A program made the translations under genes and the position numbers. A stretch of DNA of 64,000 nt from Nocardia vinacea NBRC 16497 (GTDB taxonomy: Bacteria; Actinomycetota; Actinomycetes; Mycobacteriales; Mycobacteriaceae). The stretch covers positions 1-64,000 of the forward strand of contig NZ_BAGN01000076.1 of NCBI RefSeq assembly GCF_000308835.1. Direction: 5' to 3'. Positions 24,353 to 32,638 of this stretch are shown here, piece by piece. Below the pieces are notes generated by a model. The model ran no database searches. It had not been told where the DNA came from and saw nothing but the letters and a program-made list of their open reading frames with translations. How positions within the stretch are numbered: the first letter of the stretch is position 1; the number at the start of each line of letters is the position of its first letter.

Positions 24353-25840
24353 TCAGGCGGCCTTGGCGCGCAGCAGGCGACGCGCGACGCGTGCGCCGGC
24401 TTCGAGGGTGGGTTGGAATCCGCCGAGGCCTGCCCAGGAACCGGCCAGATGCAGTCCGGGTATGTGGGTTTCGCGTTCGCTGTTGCGGAACAGCCAGTTC
24501 TCGGTGGCGTCCTGGTCGTAGCCGTAGATCGTGCCGCCGGGGTGGCCGAGGTAGCGCATCATGGTCAATGGTGTTGCGACATCGACCTCTTCGATGGCGT
24601 CCCGGATGCCGGGGGTGATGGTCTCGCACAGGTCGAGCAGCGTTTGGGCATAGGCGAATTTGGTGCGTGCGTATTCCGACGGAGCCACATTGCGCCAGAT
24701 TTCGCCGTATTGCAGGGTCATGAGGCTGACATGGGTGGTGCCGGTGGGCGCGAACCCGATCGGCGCGACATCGTAAGAGCTGACGCAGATTCCGCGCGCG
24801 GGCTGGAAGGATCGCCACGCGTTGTAGGTGCGGTCGTCGTCGGTGTCCATATTGACGAAGGTTGTGCTGGTGGTGAACCCGAGTTCGGCCGGGGTGGCGT
24901 CCAGGCCCATGTGCAGCACGAAACCGGATACGCCGATTCGCCTGGTAGCCAGATCATCTCGTACCGCAGCGGGCAGGTCGATGCCTTCGAGCATTCCGTA
25001 GGTGGTCGGCAGCGAGGCGTTGGATACTACGTCGGGAGCGGTGACCTCGGTGCCGTCATCGAGCCGGACGCCGAATACCTGGTCCGCATCGGTGAGAATG
25101 GCCTCGACCGCGGTGTTGAACCGCACCGCACCGCCCGCCTGCAGGAAGGCGTCGAGGATGGCGGTGGACATGGCTTGTGAGCCGCCGCGCAGATGCCATG
25201 GCTTGAATTCGAAGTAGGCGAACAAGGTAAGCGCCAGATCCTGGAACCGCAGCTTCGACGGCGGCTGCCCGAGATAGGTCCAGTACATGCCGAGCGCGAC
25301 CTTGATCCGGTCGTCGTCGAAGAACTCGTCGAGCACCGCCTTCATTGGCCGCAGCCCGTATTCGAACAGCACCGGGTCGATCTGCTCGACCGGCATCCCG
25401 CGCATGGCGGCGATCTGCCAGAACGTCACCTGCTTCAGCAGTTCGAAGAACTTCGCCGTCCGGTCGCGGTTGCCGGGGAACTCTGCTTCGATAGCGTCGA
25501 TCGCGGCATCCCAGTCCGCGGGCAGCGTGAGATCGAGCTGCCCGGGAATCACCGCACGGTACAGGTCGTGCTCCTGTACGAATTCAAGCTTGTCGGCGAT
25601 ACCCAGCTGCTGGAACAGGCCATCCCGCAACGACATCGGCTGCCCTTCGGCACCGACACCCGAAAGTTGGTGCAGCGCAACCTCGAATTCGAAACGTCCA
25701 CGGCGGAAAGAGGTTCCGCAGCCGCCCGGAACGTTGTGCCGCTCCAGCAACAGAGTTCGCGCACCCGCGCGCTGCAAGGTGGCCGCGGCCGTCAGCCCGG
25801 CATTGCCTGCGCCGATGACGATGGCGTCGTAATCGGTCAC
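24353..25840 (-). CDS. CrtI/retinol-saturase-like FAD oxidoreductase
   Basis: 495 residues. N-terminal FAD motif AIVIGAGNAGLTAAATLQRAG and GGCGTSFRRGRF, C-terminal GLHLAGSWAGLGGFQPTLEAGARVA, the pattern of phytoene-desaturase/all-trans-retinol 13,14-reductase relatives. It oxidises or saturates conjugated lipophilic substrates; the true substrate is unknown. A GTG start overlaps the upstream SnoaL-like stop (GTGA). There is no phytoene synthase nearby, so a carotenoid role is not supported. Confidence 0.8.
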   Translation of the reverse strand: MTDYDAIVIGAGNAGLTAAATLQRAGARTLLLERHNVPGGCGTSFRRGRFEFEVALHQLSGVGAEGQPMSLRDGLFQQLGIADKLEFVQEHDLYRAVIPGQLDLTLPADWDAAIDAIEAEFPGNRDRTAKFFELLKQVTFWQIAAMRGMPVEQIDPVLFEYGLRPMKAVLDEFFDDDRIKVALGMYWTYLGQPPSKLRFQDLALTLFAYFEFKPWHLRGGSQAMSTAILDAFLQAGGAVRFNTAVEAILTDADQVFGVRLDDGTEVTAPDVVSNASLPTTYGMLEGIDLPAAVRDDLATRRIGVSGFVLHMGLDATPAELGFTTSTTFVNMDTDDDRTYNAWRSFQPARGICVSSYDVAPIGFAPTGTTHVSLMTLQYGEIWRNVAPSEYARTKFAYAQTLLDLCETITPGIRDAIEEVDVATPLTMMRYLGHPGGTIYGYDQDATENWLFRNSERETHIPGLHLAGSWAGLGGFQPTLEAGARVARRLLRAKAA

Positions 25841-26253
25841 GCCTGCGCCGCCTCACGCTGCAACTGCTCGGTGGCCTCGGCCTTGATCTGCTCGAACTGC
25901 TCACCCATGCGCGCGGCCAACGCCTGCGCGGCCGAGAGCGGACGCACCATCACCATGAAGTCGTCGATCTTGCCGTGCTCGTCGAAATGCAGGAAGTCGC
26001 AGCCGGTGAGCTGTTTGCCGTCGACGGTGGCCTCGAAGACGAAGGCGTGGTCGCGGCCGTTCGCGTCGGCGATCTCGCGTACGTAGCGGAAGTCCTCGAA
26101 TACGCGGATCACCCCACGCAGGATGGCCGCGGTGATCGCCTTGCCCGGATACGGCTTGAACGCGACCGGACTGGTGAACACCACGTCGTCGGCCAGCAGC
26201 GCCTCGATCGCGGCCTCGTCGCGGGCCTCCACAGCTGCACGGAAGGGATGCAT
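25837..26253 (-). CDS. SnoaL/NTF2-like protein
   Basis: 138 residues with the NTF2-like fold pattern: HPFRAAVEARDEAAIEALLADDVVFTSP at the N-terminus and GKIDDFMVMVRP near the end. Such proteins act as small isomerases, hydrolases or binding subunits. ATG 26253 is chosen because AGGTGG lies 5 bases upstream; a GTG at 26262 overlaps that ribosome site. First gene of a three-gene operon with the desaturase-like and reductase genes, divergent from a PadR regulator. Confidence 0.78.
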   Translation of the reverse strand: MHPFRAAVEARDEAAIEALLADDVVFTSPVAFKPYPGKAITAAILRGVIRVFEDFRYVREIADANGRDHAFVFEATVDGKQLTGCDFLHFDEHGKIDDFMVMVRPLSAAQALAARMGEQFEQIKAEATEQLQREAAQA

Positions 26254-26273
26254 CGATTCCACCTTTCATCGTC

Positions 26274-26346
26274 AATTATTTGCCTATCAACTCCGAACGG
26301 TATCCGTGTATGCGCTCTAGTGTCTAGAGTTGATTAGACAATAATT
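26274..26346. promoter_or_regulatory. Large inverted repeat between SnoaL-like and padR genes
   Basis: Two 20-base arms (26274-26293 and 26327-26346) match in 16 positions as an inverted repeat, each AATTATT-rich and ending in ATCAACTC. Inside, CTCTAG-3-CTAGAG at 26315-26329 is perfect. The AT-rich arms probably hold the two divergent promoters and PadR sites. Confidence 0.5.
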
Positions 26347-26378
26347 TGAATAGTCATCGAGAGTGGTAGTCTGGGCAG

Positions 26379-26978
26379 ATGGCGTTACGAGACGCGGTGT
26401 TGGCCGCTCTGCTGGAAGGGGAGGCGTCCGGCTATGACCTGGCCAAAGGCTTCGACGCCTCGGTGGCCAACTTCTGGATGGCCACTCCCCAGCAGCTCTA
26501 CAAGGAACTAGAGCGGATGGCCGCCGAGGGCTTGATCGAGACCCGGGTCGTGCAGCAGGAGCGTCGTCCGAACAAGCGCCTGCACGCCATCACGGCGGCC
26601 GGTCGGGCCGCGCTGCGCGCATTCATCGCCGAGCCCGCCAAACCGACCGCCGTCCGCGATGAATTGATGGTCAAGGTGCAGGGCATGGATGCAGACGATG
26701 CGCCGACCGTACGCGCCGCGGTGGCCGAGAAGCTGGACTGGTCCAGGGCGAAACTGGCCCGCTACGAACGCTTGCGCGCCCGGCTGCTCGATGGGCGCAG
26801 CGAGCAGGCGTATCTGGCCGAGGCCGAGCGCATCGGTCCCTACCTGACCTTGCTGCGCGGAATCTCCTTCGAGCAGGAGAACATTCGCTGGGGGGAGTTC
26901 GCGCTGGGTGCCATCGACCGCCGCATCGTTTCGGGGTCCGCGACCCCGGCCGATCTGGACTCGATCATGCCGCGGTGA
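26379..26978 (+). CDS. PadR-family transcriptional regulator
   Basis: 199 residues. Winged HTH of the PadR kind: LRDAVLAALLEGEASGYDLAKGF, then QQLYKELERMAAEGLIETR and a wing; the C-terminal Vir-like helical dimer domain follows (~90-180). Divergent from the SnoaL/desaturase/reductase operon; most likely its repressor, released by a phenolic or lipophilic effector. ATG 26379 begins right at the conserved domain. Confidence 0.87.
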   Translation: MALRDAVLAALLEGEASGYDLAKGFDASVANFWMATPQQLYKELERMAAEGLIETRVVQQERRPNKRLHAITAAGRAALRAFIAEPAKPTAVRDELMVKVQGMDADDAPTVRAAVAEKLDWSRAKLARYERLRARLLDGRSEQAYLAEAERIGPYLTLLRGISFEQENIRWGEFALGAIDRRIVSGSATPADLDSIMPR

Positions 26979-27051
26979 GTGCCGGACCGTATTCGGCGCG
27001 CGCGTTCCAGCCCGACCGTAGAAGGTGATGCGGCCTCCCTGAGATGGCGCG

Positions 27052-27786
27052 GTGTGCCAGAATTCGCGGGTGCGCAGTCCCGTGATCGACGTTGCGGTGG
27101 GCAGCGATATCGGCAGACGCTATGCGGCGAATTTCGATGTCACCTATCTCCGTGAGCAGCCGTTGCTGGCGCTGGTGGCCGATGGTATGGGAGATGGGCC
27201 GGGCAGCGCGTCGGCGGGGCGGACCGCGGTGGATATCTTCGTCGAACACGTCGCGGATGCGGTGGAACTCGGGCCGGACACGTTGCGTGCCGCGGTGGCG
27301 GCGGCGCACGCTCGGGTGAGTCGGATCGGTCAGGAATTGCGGACTTTGGCCGGATGCACGCTGACCGCCATGGTCGCCGCGCCGCAGGGCTGCTGGCTTG
27401 TGCAGATCGGCGACTCCCGGGTGTACCGGCTGCGCGCCGGGCTGCTCGAACTACTGACAACCGACCACACGATGGCGTGGCTCGGCGCTGTGCACGGCTG
27501 GTATCCGTTCGATTCGCCGCAGGCCGCGTCGGCGCGGTATCAGCTGACCCGCTACATCGGACACGGTGACGCCCCGGAACCGGATGTGCTGAGCGTGACG
27601 ATGCAACCCGGCGATAGGTACCTGCTGTGCACCGACGGTGTATCCGAGCAGGTCGGCTACGACGACCTCCGGAACTGGTTGAGCCGTGGGGTCAATCCGC
27701 AGTCCGTTGTCGTCAGGCTCTTGGCTGCCGCCGATCGGGCGGGCGGAAAAGATAACGCGACGGCTATCGTCGTCTATGTCGACTGA
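27052..27786 (+). CDS. PP2C-type serine/threonine phosphatase
   Basis: 244 residues. The metal-binding motifs of PPM phosphatases are present: ADGMGDG (residue ~45), IGDSRVYRLR, LCTDGVSEQ and the final GKDNATAIVV. No membrane segment, unlike mycobacterial PstP, so a soluble phosphatase acting on phospho-Ser/Thr proteins. No kinase gene is adjacent. The start is uncertain: GTG 27052 and GTG 27070 are both possible with weak ribosome sites. Convergent with the M48 peptidase gene. Confidence 0.85.
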   Translation: MCQNSRVRSPVIDVAVGSDIGRRYAANFDVTYLREQPLLALVADGMGDGPGSASAGRTAVDIFVEHVADAVELGPDTLRAAVAAAHARVSRIGQELRTLAGCTLTAMVAAPQGCWLVQIGDSRVYRLRAGLLELLTTDHTMAWLGAVHGWYPFDSPQAASARYQLTRYIGHGDAPEPDVLSVTMQPGDRYLLCTDGVSEQVGYDDLRNWLSRGVNPQSVVVRLLAAADRAGGKDNATAIVVYVD

Positions 27787-27841
27787 ATTGTCTTTCGGCA
27801 CACCGGATTTATTCTCCGGGCCGGAGGGCGGTCCGGGCCGA

Positions 27842-27866
27842 GAATTCGAAATCGAAAGTCGAATTC
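27842..27866. terminator. Inverted repeat between convergent PP2C and M48 genes
   Basis: GAATTCGA (27842-27849), 9 bases, TCGAATTC (27859-27866); perfect arms 56 bases after the PP2C stop. AT-rich, so a weak terminator at best. Confidence 0.3.
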
Positions 27867-28000
27867 GCTTGGGCGAATGATGGTTCCGTCGAGTTCGAGC
27901 GTGTATCAGTTGTTACTGTCGCTCTCGCCTCCCGCCGATTCCATCTCGACAATGTTGCATGAAACACAACTGGTAGCGGCGTTCGGTCGAAAGTGAGTCG

Positions 28001-30868
28001 TTACCGACCCAGCACTACTAGCAGGATCCGGTCGGTGACGGCGCTGAAAAGCTCTAGTGCATCACCGATCTCTGATAGCGCTGTGCCGAGTTCGGCCGAT
28101 AGAGTTCGGAACAGTTGAGGGTCGAGGTCATCGCTGTTCAGCTGCTGTATTACGCGGCGGCAGTGTCCGCTGCTGTTGTCGGCCAGGGTGAGGAACCGTC
28201 GCCAGAGAAGGCCTAGGTCCGGGTCGGGTAGGTCGAAGTATTCCGTAGCCTCTCGCACGGTCTGTTCGAGGTCGTTGCATATGTCGGCAAGTGGTGAAAT
28301 GTCGGCCTCGCCGGATTCCGGCAAGCCCTGCAGCAGGGCGAACAAACGATCAGACGCCGAGAAGATGCGGTCCAGGTACTCCTTGCCGCCGTAGAGAAAC
28401 CATGCTTTGATTTCTTCCGTCCTGATCTCGGGGGAGACGGGTGTCGCGGCGGGATCCTTGACGACCACGCCGGACCTGTCGTCGGCTGATTCGTGGTTCG
28501 GGGCGAAGACCGGCACCGCCCCCAGCGCGGTAAGCGCCGTCACGACGACTCCGACTGCCAGTCGTCGGTTTCTCACAGCGACAACGGTGACCGGCACCCG
28601 CCTCGGCGCTGAACGGACTCTAGTGCGTGCCGGACGGATCGCAAGTACCGCCGATGCCGCCGCCGCTGTCATAAATGCGATCGCCAGCCCCAGAATCGCG
28701 ATCGGTACGAGAAGAAACTCGACCAGCGAGCCGGTCGCCTTCGGCCGCCACACGCAGACCGTGGTCAACGTGTTCAGCGGTCGAAAGCAGCCCTCGGACG
28801 ACATCAGAACGAACACGCCGGCGAAGCCGACCAGCAATGCAACCTGCGTGGCGGCAAGTGCGACCACGAAGCGGCAAGAGCTTGTTCGTACGCTGGCCAT
28901 TGTCGCCGCGACGATCATCGCCAGCAGCAGGCAGACGACGATCCAACCGAGGTAGATCCAGGCATAGAACCCGAACGAGGCTCCGGGTTGCGGGCGCCAC
29001 ATATGCAGGTACTGCAGCACACCCGCGGCGGCCATCCAGCAGGCGATTCCGCCGAGCAGCCCGGGAACGACGATCGTTCGCAGCGTCGGTAGTGGCACGA
29101 GCCGCGGTGGATCGGCTGCGCCGCTATCGCGGAACATTTCTCGTATCCAGCGTGGGCGAATGCGGGTGGGGGCCACTGTCCACGCCAGTAAGGGCACGAG
29201 CGTGGCCGCGCCGATGGCGATGGAGCTCACCGGCACGGTCAACGAAATCAGGTGCGGTGTCACGGTGCTGATCGCGGTCCACTCCGCGGTATGTCCAGCG
29301 ATCGGCCCGCCGGTCTGCTCCAGCAAGTAATCGGAATAGTTTGTGTGGCCTAGCGGCCAGCCGACCATGTACTGCTGACCGAGCGGTCCCCACCACCCAA
29401 ACCATGCGATCCACCCGACGACTGAGCCCGCCAGAATCAGGTACATCACCGGGCGAAGCGATTGTCCCGGCCATGCTCTGGCCCACAGCACACCGCATTG
29501 TATGACCCACCACGCGAACATGACACCGAACAGGACGACCACTGACAGGACCACCGGCCATTGCGGGAGCCACTTCGTGATCGCTGCCCGATCGATGACG
29601 AACTCAGTGGACGCGAGCCCGCATCCCAACGACAGCCCCGCGAGGCTGCCCGTCGGCACCGGCCGACCGGTGGCCGTCGCATGAACGACGGCACGCCACA
29701 ACGCGATTCCGGCTACTGTTGTGATCAAAACGGATGCCGACACTGCGCCGAGATATCCGGCCACCGTCGACTTCAGGCCGGACACTTGTTTATTGAATGA
29801 CAGTTGGCTGAACACCAGCCCGGCTGCGGCACCGGTGAGAAACATCGGTACCGCTCTTAGGGCGAACAGGTCGGCGGGGTCATCCAGGGCCCCACTGCGC
29901 AGCTGCCAGCGCGGATGCGTCTGCCACAGCTCGACGAACGACGACACAGCACGGCGTGACCTACTTCGTTTCGCATCATAGGCGGGCACGATCCATCCCC
30001 TCGGGTCGGCGCCCCAGCGGACCGCGGCCAGATCAGCATGGATCTCGCGGCTGCGCAGTACATCCGATCTCGCAAGATATGTGATCGCGATCAGGAAGAC
30101 AGTGAGCAGGACATTCCGAGTCGAGTACGGAAGGTCGCCAGGCGACCGGCTTCCGATCGCAACAAGCCCGTACCGGACCGCGTACGGTACGAGCACACAG
30201 ACGAGGAACACCCGCCACACGGCAACGGTGAAATAGGTGATGGTGATATCGCGGTTGCGGATATGCGCCAGCTCGTGAAGGAGCACAGCTCGGAAGCGGT
30301 GCGGGTCTGTGTTCCGGCAGGCCACCAGACCACCGTGCAGGCACACCACCGGCCGCCGCGTCCGGCCGAACACGACCGCACCGGTCGAGGACGTCACAGG
30401 GTCGACAACGATCCGGGGTGTGCGATCGAGCCCGGACACGGCCGCGAGATCGCTGACGAGTCTGCTGATCTCACCGTCCCGGTCCACCGAGTCCAGCGGG
30501 ACGACCTTGCCTCGGCGTGCCTTCCACATCGGGATGAGAAGGAACACCACACTCGCCGCAGCCAGCACCGCCACTGGAATAGCCAGCGCGACCCACCAAG
30601 GGGCGAGAAATCCGCCGAAACGCTGCTCACACAAGTCATACGCACGCTGCTGGTGCTGGATCAGCAACGTGCCACGCAGAAGGGACTCGCCCCGCTGGCC
30701 TCCCGCAGCCAGGAAACAACCCCAACCACCACTGCTCGACAGGGCATCTTGCGCCATGTGACCACTGGTCACGAACAGCAGAACCAGCAACAGCGCGAAC
30801 CGCATGGCCGTCCCGGCCCCGATCACTCGCTCATCGACGCGAGAGCGAGCGCCCCCCGAAACCATCAT
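28001..30868 (-). CDS. Polytopic membrane protein with M48-type metallopeptidase domain
   Basis: 955 residues. Hydrophobic segments near 22-38 and 90-113 precede a cytoplasm-facing peptidase domain with the zinc motif HELAH (His198, Glu199, His202) and the distal ligand Glu275 in SREIHAD, the layout of HtpX/Ste24 (M48). The next ~500 residues hold roughly ten further hydrophobic segments, and after the last (~residue 765) come ~190 helical residues ending the protein. HtpX itself has ~300 residues, so this is a much enlarged relative. It starts 2 bases after the stop of the 192-residue gene and must be co-expressed. The substrate is unknown; membrane protein cleavage or activation of the partner is the obvious guess. 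Confidence 0.75.
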   Translation of the reverse strand: MMVSGGARSRVDERVIGAGTAMRFALLLVLLFVTSGHMAQDALSSSGGWGCFLAAGGQRGESLLRGTLLIQHQQRAYDLCEQRFGGFLAPWWVALAIPVAVLAAASVVFLLIPMWKARRGKVVPLDSVDRDGEISRLVSDLAAVSGLDRTPRIVVDPVTSSTGAVVFGRTRRPVVCLHGGLVACRNTDPHRFRAVLLHELAHIRNRDITITYFTVAVWRVFLVCVLVPYAVRYGLVAIGSRSPGDLPYSTRNVLLTVFLIAITYLARSDVLRSREIHADLAAVRWGADPRGWIVPAYDAKRSRSRRAVSSFVELWQTHPRWQLRSGALDDPADLFALRAVPMFLTGAAAGLVFSQLSFNKQVSGLKSTVAGYLGAVSASVLITTVAGIALWRAVVHATATGRPVPTGSLAGLSLGCGLASTEFVIDRAAITKWLPQWPVVLSVVVLFGVMFAWWVIQCGVLWARAWPGQSLRPVMYLILAGSVVGWIAWFGWWGPLGQQYMVGWPLGHTNYSDYLLEQTGGPIAGHTAEWTAISTVTPHLISLTVPVSSIAIGAATLVPLLAWTVAPTRIRPRWIREMFRDSGAADPPRLVPLPTLRTIVVPGLLGGIACWMAAAGVLQYLHMWRPQPGASFGFYAWIYLGWIVVCLLLAMIVAATMASVRTSSCRFVVALAATQVALLVGFAGVFVLMSSEGCFRPLNTLTTVCVWRPKATGSLVEFLLVPIAILGLAIAFMTAAAASAVLAIRPARTRVRSAPRRVPVTVVAVRNRRLAVGVVVTALTALGAVPVFAPNHESADDRSGVVVKDPAATPVSPEIRTEEIKAWFLYGGKEYLDRIFSASDRLFALLQGLPESGEADISPLADICNDLEQTVREATEYFDLPDPDLGLLWRRFLTLADNSSGHCRRVIQQLNSDDLDPQLFRTLSAELGTALSEIGDALELFSAVTDRILLVVLGR

Positions 30869-30870
30869 CG

Positions 30871-31449
30871 TTAGGCGCTGTCGCCAGCGGGTTCGTCTTC
30901 CGTGTTGTGCTCACCCGTCACCAACCGTCGGCCGTTGGGTGCCAGCGCCAGCCTGGCCACCACAGCGTCGGCCACGACGGCGGCACGGTTGCGGTCCATT
31001 CCGCGTTCGGCGGCCAGCGCCAGAATATGGCTGCGAACCTCGGCAAGCTGCTCCGGCGTCAGCGCCGGTACGGGAACCGGCGTTGGACGGATCCGGAAAG
31101 CTTTGCGGAGCAACCGTTTCACTCGGACGGTAGCTGTGTCGGCGGCGGCCTCACCGAAGCGCTGTGCGGCATGCTGGACACCGATCCAGATGACCGGCGT
31201 CGCCAGCGCCGCGATCTCGGCCACGCCGAATCCCAGCGGATCGCCTCGCTTCCCCGTGCGTCGCAACCTTCGGGTCACCACGTCATCATCGAATGCGTCC
31301 AGCCCATCGAACAACGACAGCTCATCAGGAGCCACCTCCGCAACGACGTCGCGGACAATCGGCCGCACCGTGGTCACCTTCACCGCCACAGTGTCATCGC
31401 CCCGCTCACCGTCTCCGACCGACACAGGATCCCCCGATGCCTCGCTCAT
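30871..31449 (-). CDS. Unknown protein preceding the M48 peptidase
   Basis: 192 residues, not recognised. Acidic N-terminal half; one moderately hydrophobic stretch (AALATPVIWIGVQ, ~90) that could touch the membrane; then basic helix RVKRLLRKAFRIRP and a helical C-terminus LTPEQLAEVRSHILALAAERGMD. ATG 31449 is chosen over a TTG two codons upstream. Two bases separate its stop from the peptidase gene, so it may be the partner, substrate or inhibitor of that peptidase. Confidence 0.6.
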   Translation of the reverse strand: MSEASGDPVSVGDGERGDDTVAVKVTTVRPIVRDVVAEVAPDELSLFDGLDAFDDDVVTRRLRRTGKRGDPLGFGVAEIAALATPVIWIGVQHAAQRFGEAAADTATVRVKRLLRKAFRIRPTPVPVPALTPEQLAEVRSHILALAAERGMDRNRAAVVADAVVARLALAPNGRRLVTGEHNTEDEPAGDSA

Positions 31450-31575
31450 GTTCAACTAGGTCAAAAGCGTACAAGGTCACCGGCGTTCCACTAAGACTTC
31501 GCGACGTATCCACTAACCGGAAGCACCGCCGGATAGTCGGGCTGGCGGCGATGCGAGATTCTGTGCTGCTGATGA

Positions 31576-31608
31576 CTTTTACGCCTTCGGTCTTCGGAGG
31601 CGTGAAAG
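31576..31608 (-). terminator. Hairpin downstream of the sulfur operon
   Basis: CTTTTACGCCT and AGGCGTGAAAG (31576-31586, 31598-31608) pair in 10 of 11 positions around an 11-base loop, 115 bases past the sirB stop. No U-tract. Confidence 0.45.
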
Positions 31609-31722
31609 ATACGGACCGGATGTCGTTGACCTGCACCACAAGCAGCGGGTCATCCTGAGGCGCTGGTCATTCGAATGCTAATGGCCTCAGGCGCGGAACT
31701 GTTCGGAGGCTGTCGGCCCCGA

Positions 31723-32637
31723 TCAGGCGGAGAGGCTCAGTGCGTTGGTGAGCGCGGTGTCATAACGGTCCCAGACTATTTCGGTCAATGCCGTGTCGGC
31801 GCCGATGAGGTGCGCATGCACCACATCGGGTGCGGCGGCCACCAGACGATCGGTGAGCCGCCCGGGTGCGAGGAACCACGGCGCCACGAGCACCCGATCG
31901 GCACCCCTGGCGTACAAACGCGAAATTGCCTGGGTAACAGAAGGTTCGGTGGTCGCGAAGCAGATCTCGGTGTGCCAGCCGGTCAGTGCCGCAAGCTGTC
32001 GCGCGACCTCGGTAGTCCGGGCATTCGCCGTCGCGGATGCCGTCCCGACCGCCGCCACAACGACCCCCGTTCTCGACTGTCCATCGAGTGGTTGTATGCC
32101 ATGCACCGTCGTCCCCAGCGCGGCCAGGGTGCGGTCGCGGAGGGTAGTGATGAGTCGCGGGTCCGGCCCGAGAACGTCGGCTTGGGTCAGCACGAGTTGG
32201 GGGTGGGCGGCGCGGGCGGCAGTAAGCAGGCCGGGTAGATCGACTCGCGCATGATAAGCGCTGCCCAACAGCAACGGAGCCACGACCGCATGCGTGTGCC
32301 CTTGCGCGGCAATGGCATTCACGACCTGCTCGACCGACGGCGCATTCAGATCGAGGAACGCGAGCCGCACATCGATATCCGGCCGGGCGGCGGCAATATC
32401 GGCGACGACCGCCGACATCGTCGCGGCCGAGCGCGGATCCCGACTGCCGTGCGCCACCGCGACGAGCGCAGGCCTGGGCTCCGCGTATCCGCCGATCGGC
32501 GTGGCAGCCGTGACCCGGACAGGCCCGAACATCGGTCTACTCGGTCCCTGTCCGTGGTCCGATAAGCGCTCCAGTTCCGCCCACATGGACCCGCCCGGCA
32601 GCCGCGCCACCGAGCCGACACCACCGGGCGAATTCAC
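31723..32637 (-). CDS. sirB: Sirohydrochlorin chelatase-like protein
   Basis: 304 residues with two CbiX/SirB-type halves. The first shows VAVAHGSRDPR with the metal-contacting His, and PLLLGSAYHARVD supplies the second His; the second half has VLVAPWFLAPG. It inserts Fe(II) into sirohydrochlorin to make siroheme, the cofactor of the sulfite reductase encoded by the first gene of the same operon. GTG 32637 lies one base from the cysN stop. The N-terminal ~50 residues before ALVAVAHGS are extra compared with single-domain enzymes. M. tuberculosis has a chelatase gene (che1) next to nirA-cysH. Confidence 0.83.
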   Translation of the reverse strand: MNSPGGVGSVARLPGGSMWAELERLSDHGQGPSRPMFGPVRVTAATPIGGYAEPRPALVAVAHGSRDPRSAATMSAVVADIAAARPDIDVRLAFLDLNAPSVEQVVNAIAAQGHTHAVVAPLLLGSAYHARVDLPGLLTAARAAHPQLVLTQADVLGPDPRLITTLRDRTLAALGTTVHGIQPLDGQSRTGVVVAAVGTASATANARTTEVARQLAALTGWHTEICFATTEPSVTQAISRLYARGADRVLVAPWFLAPGRLTDRLVAAAPDVVHAHLIGADTALTEIVWDRYDTALTNALSLSA

Positions 32638-32638
32638 C

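Noticed and set aside
23303..25180. 625-codon plus-strand open frame
   Set aside because: Fully antisense to the reductase and desaturase-like genes, which carry clear motifs; its own sequence is Gly/Val/Asp-rich without any domain.
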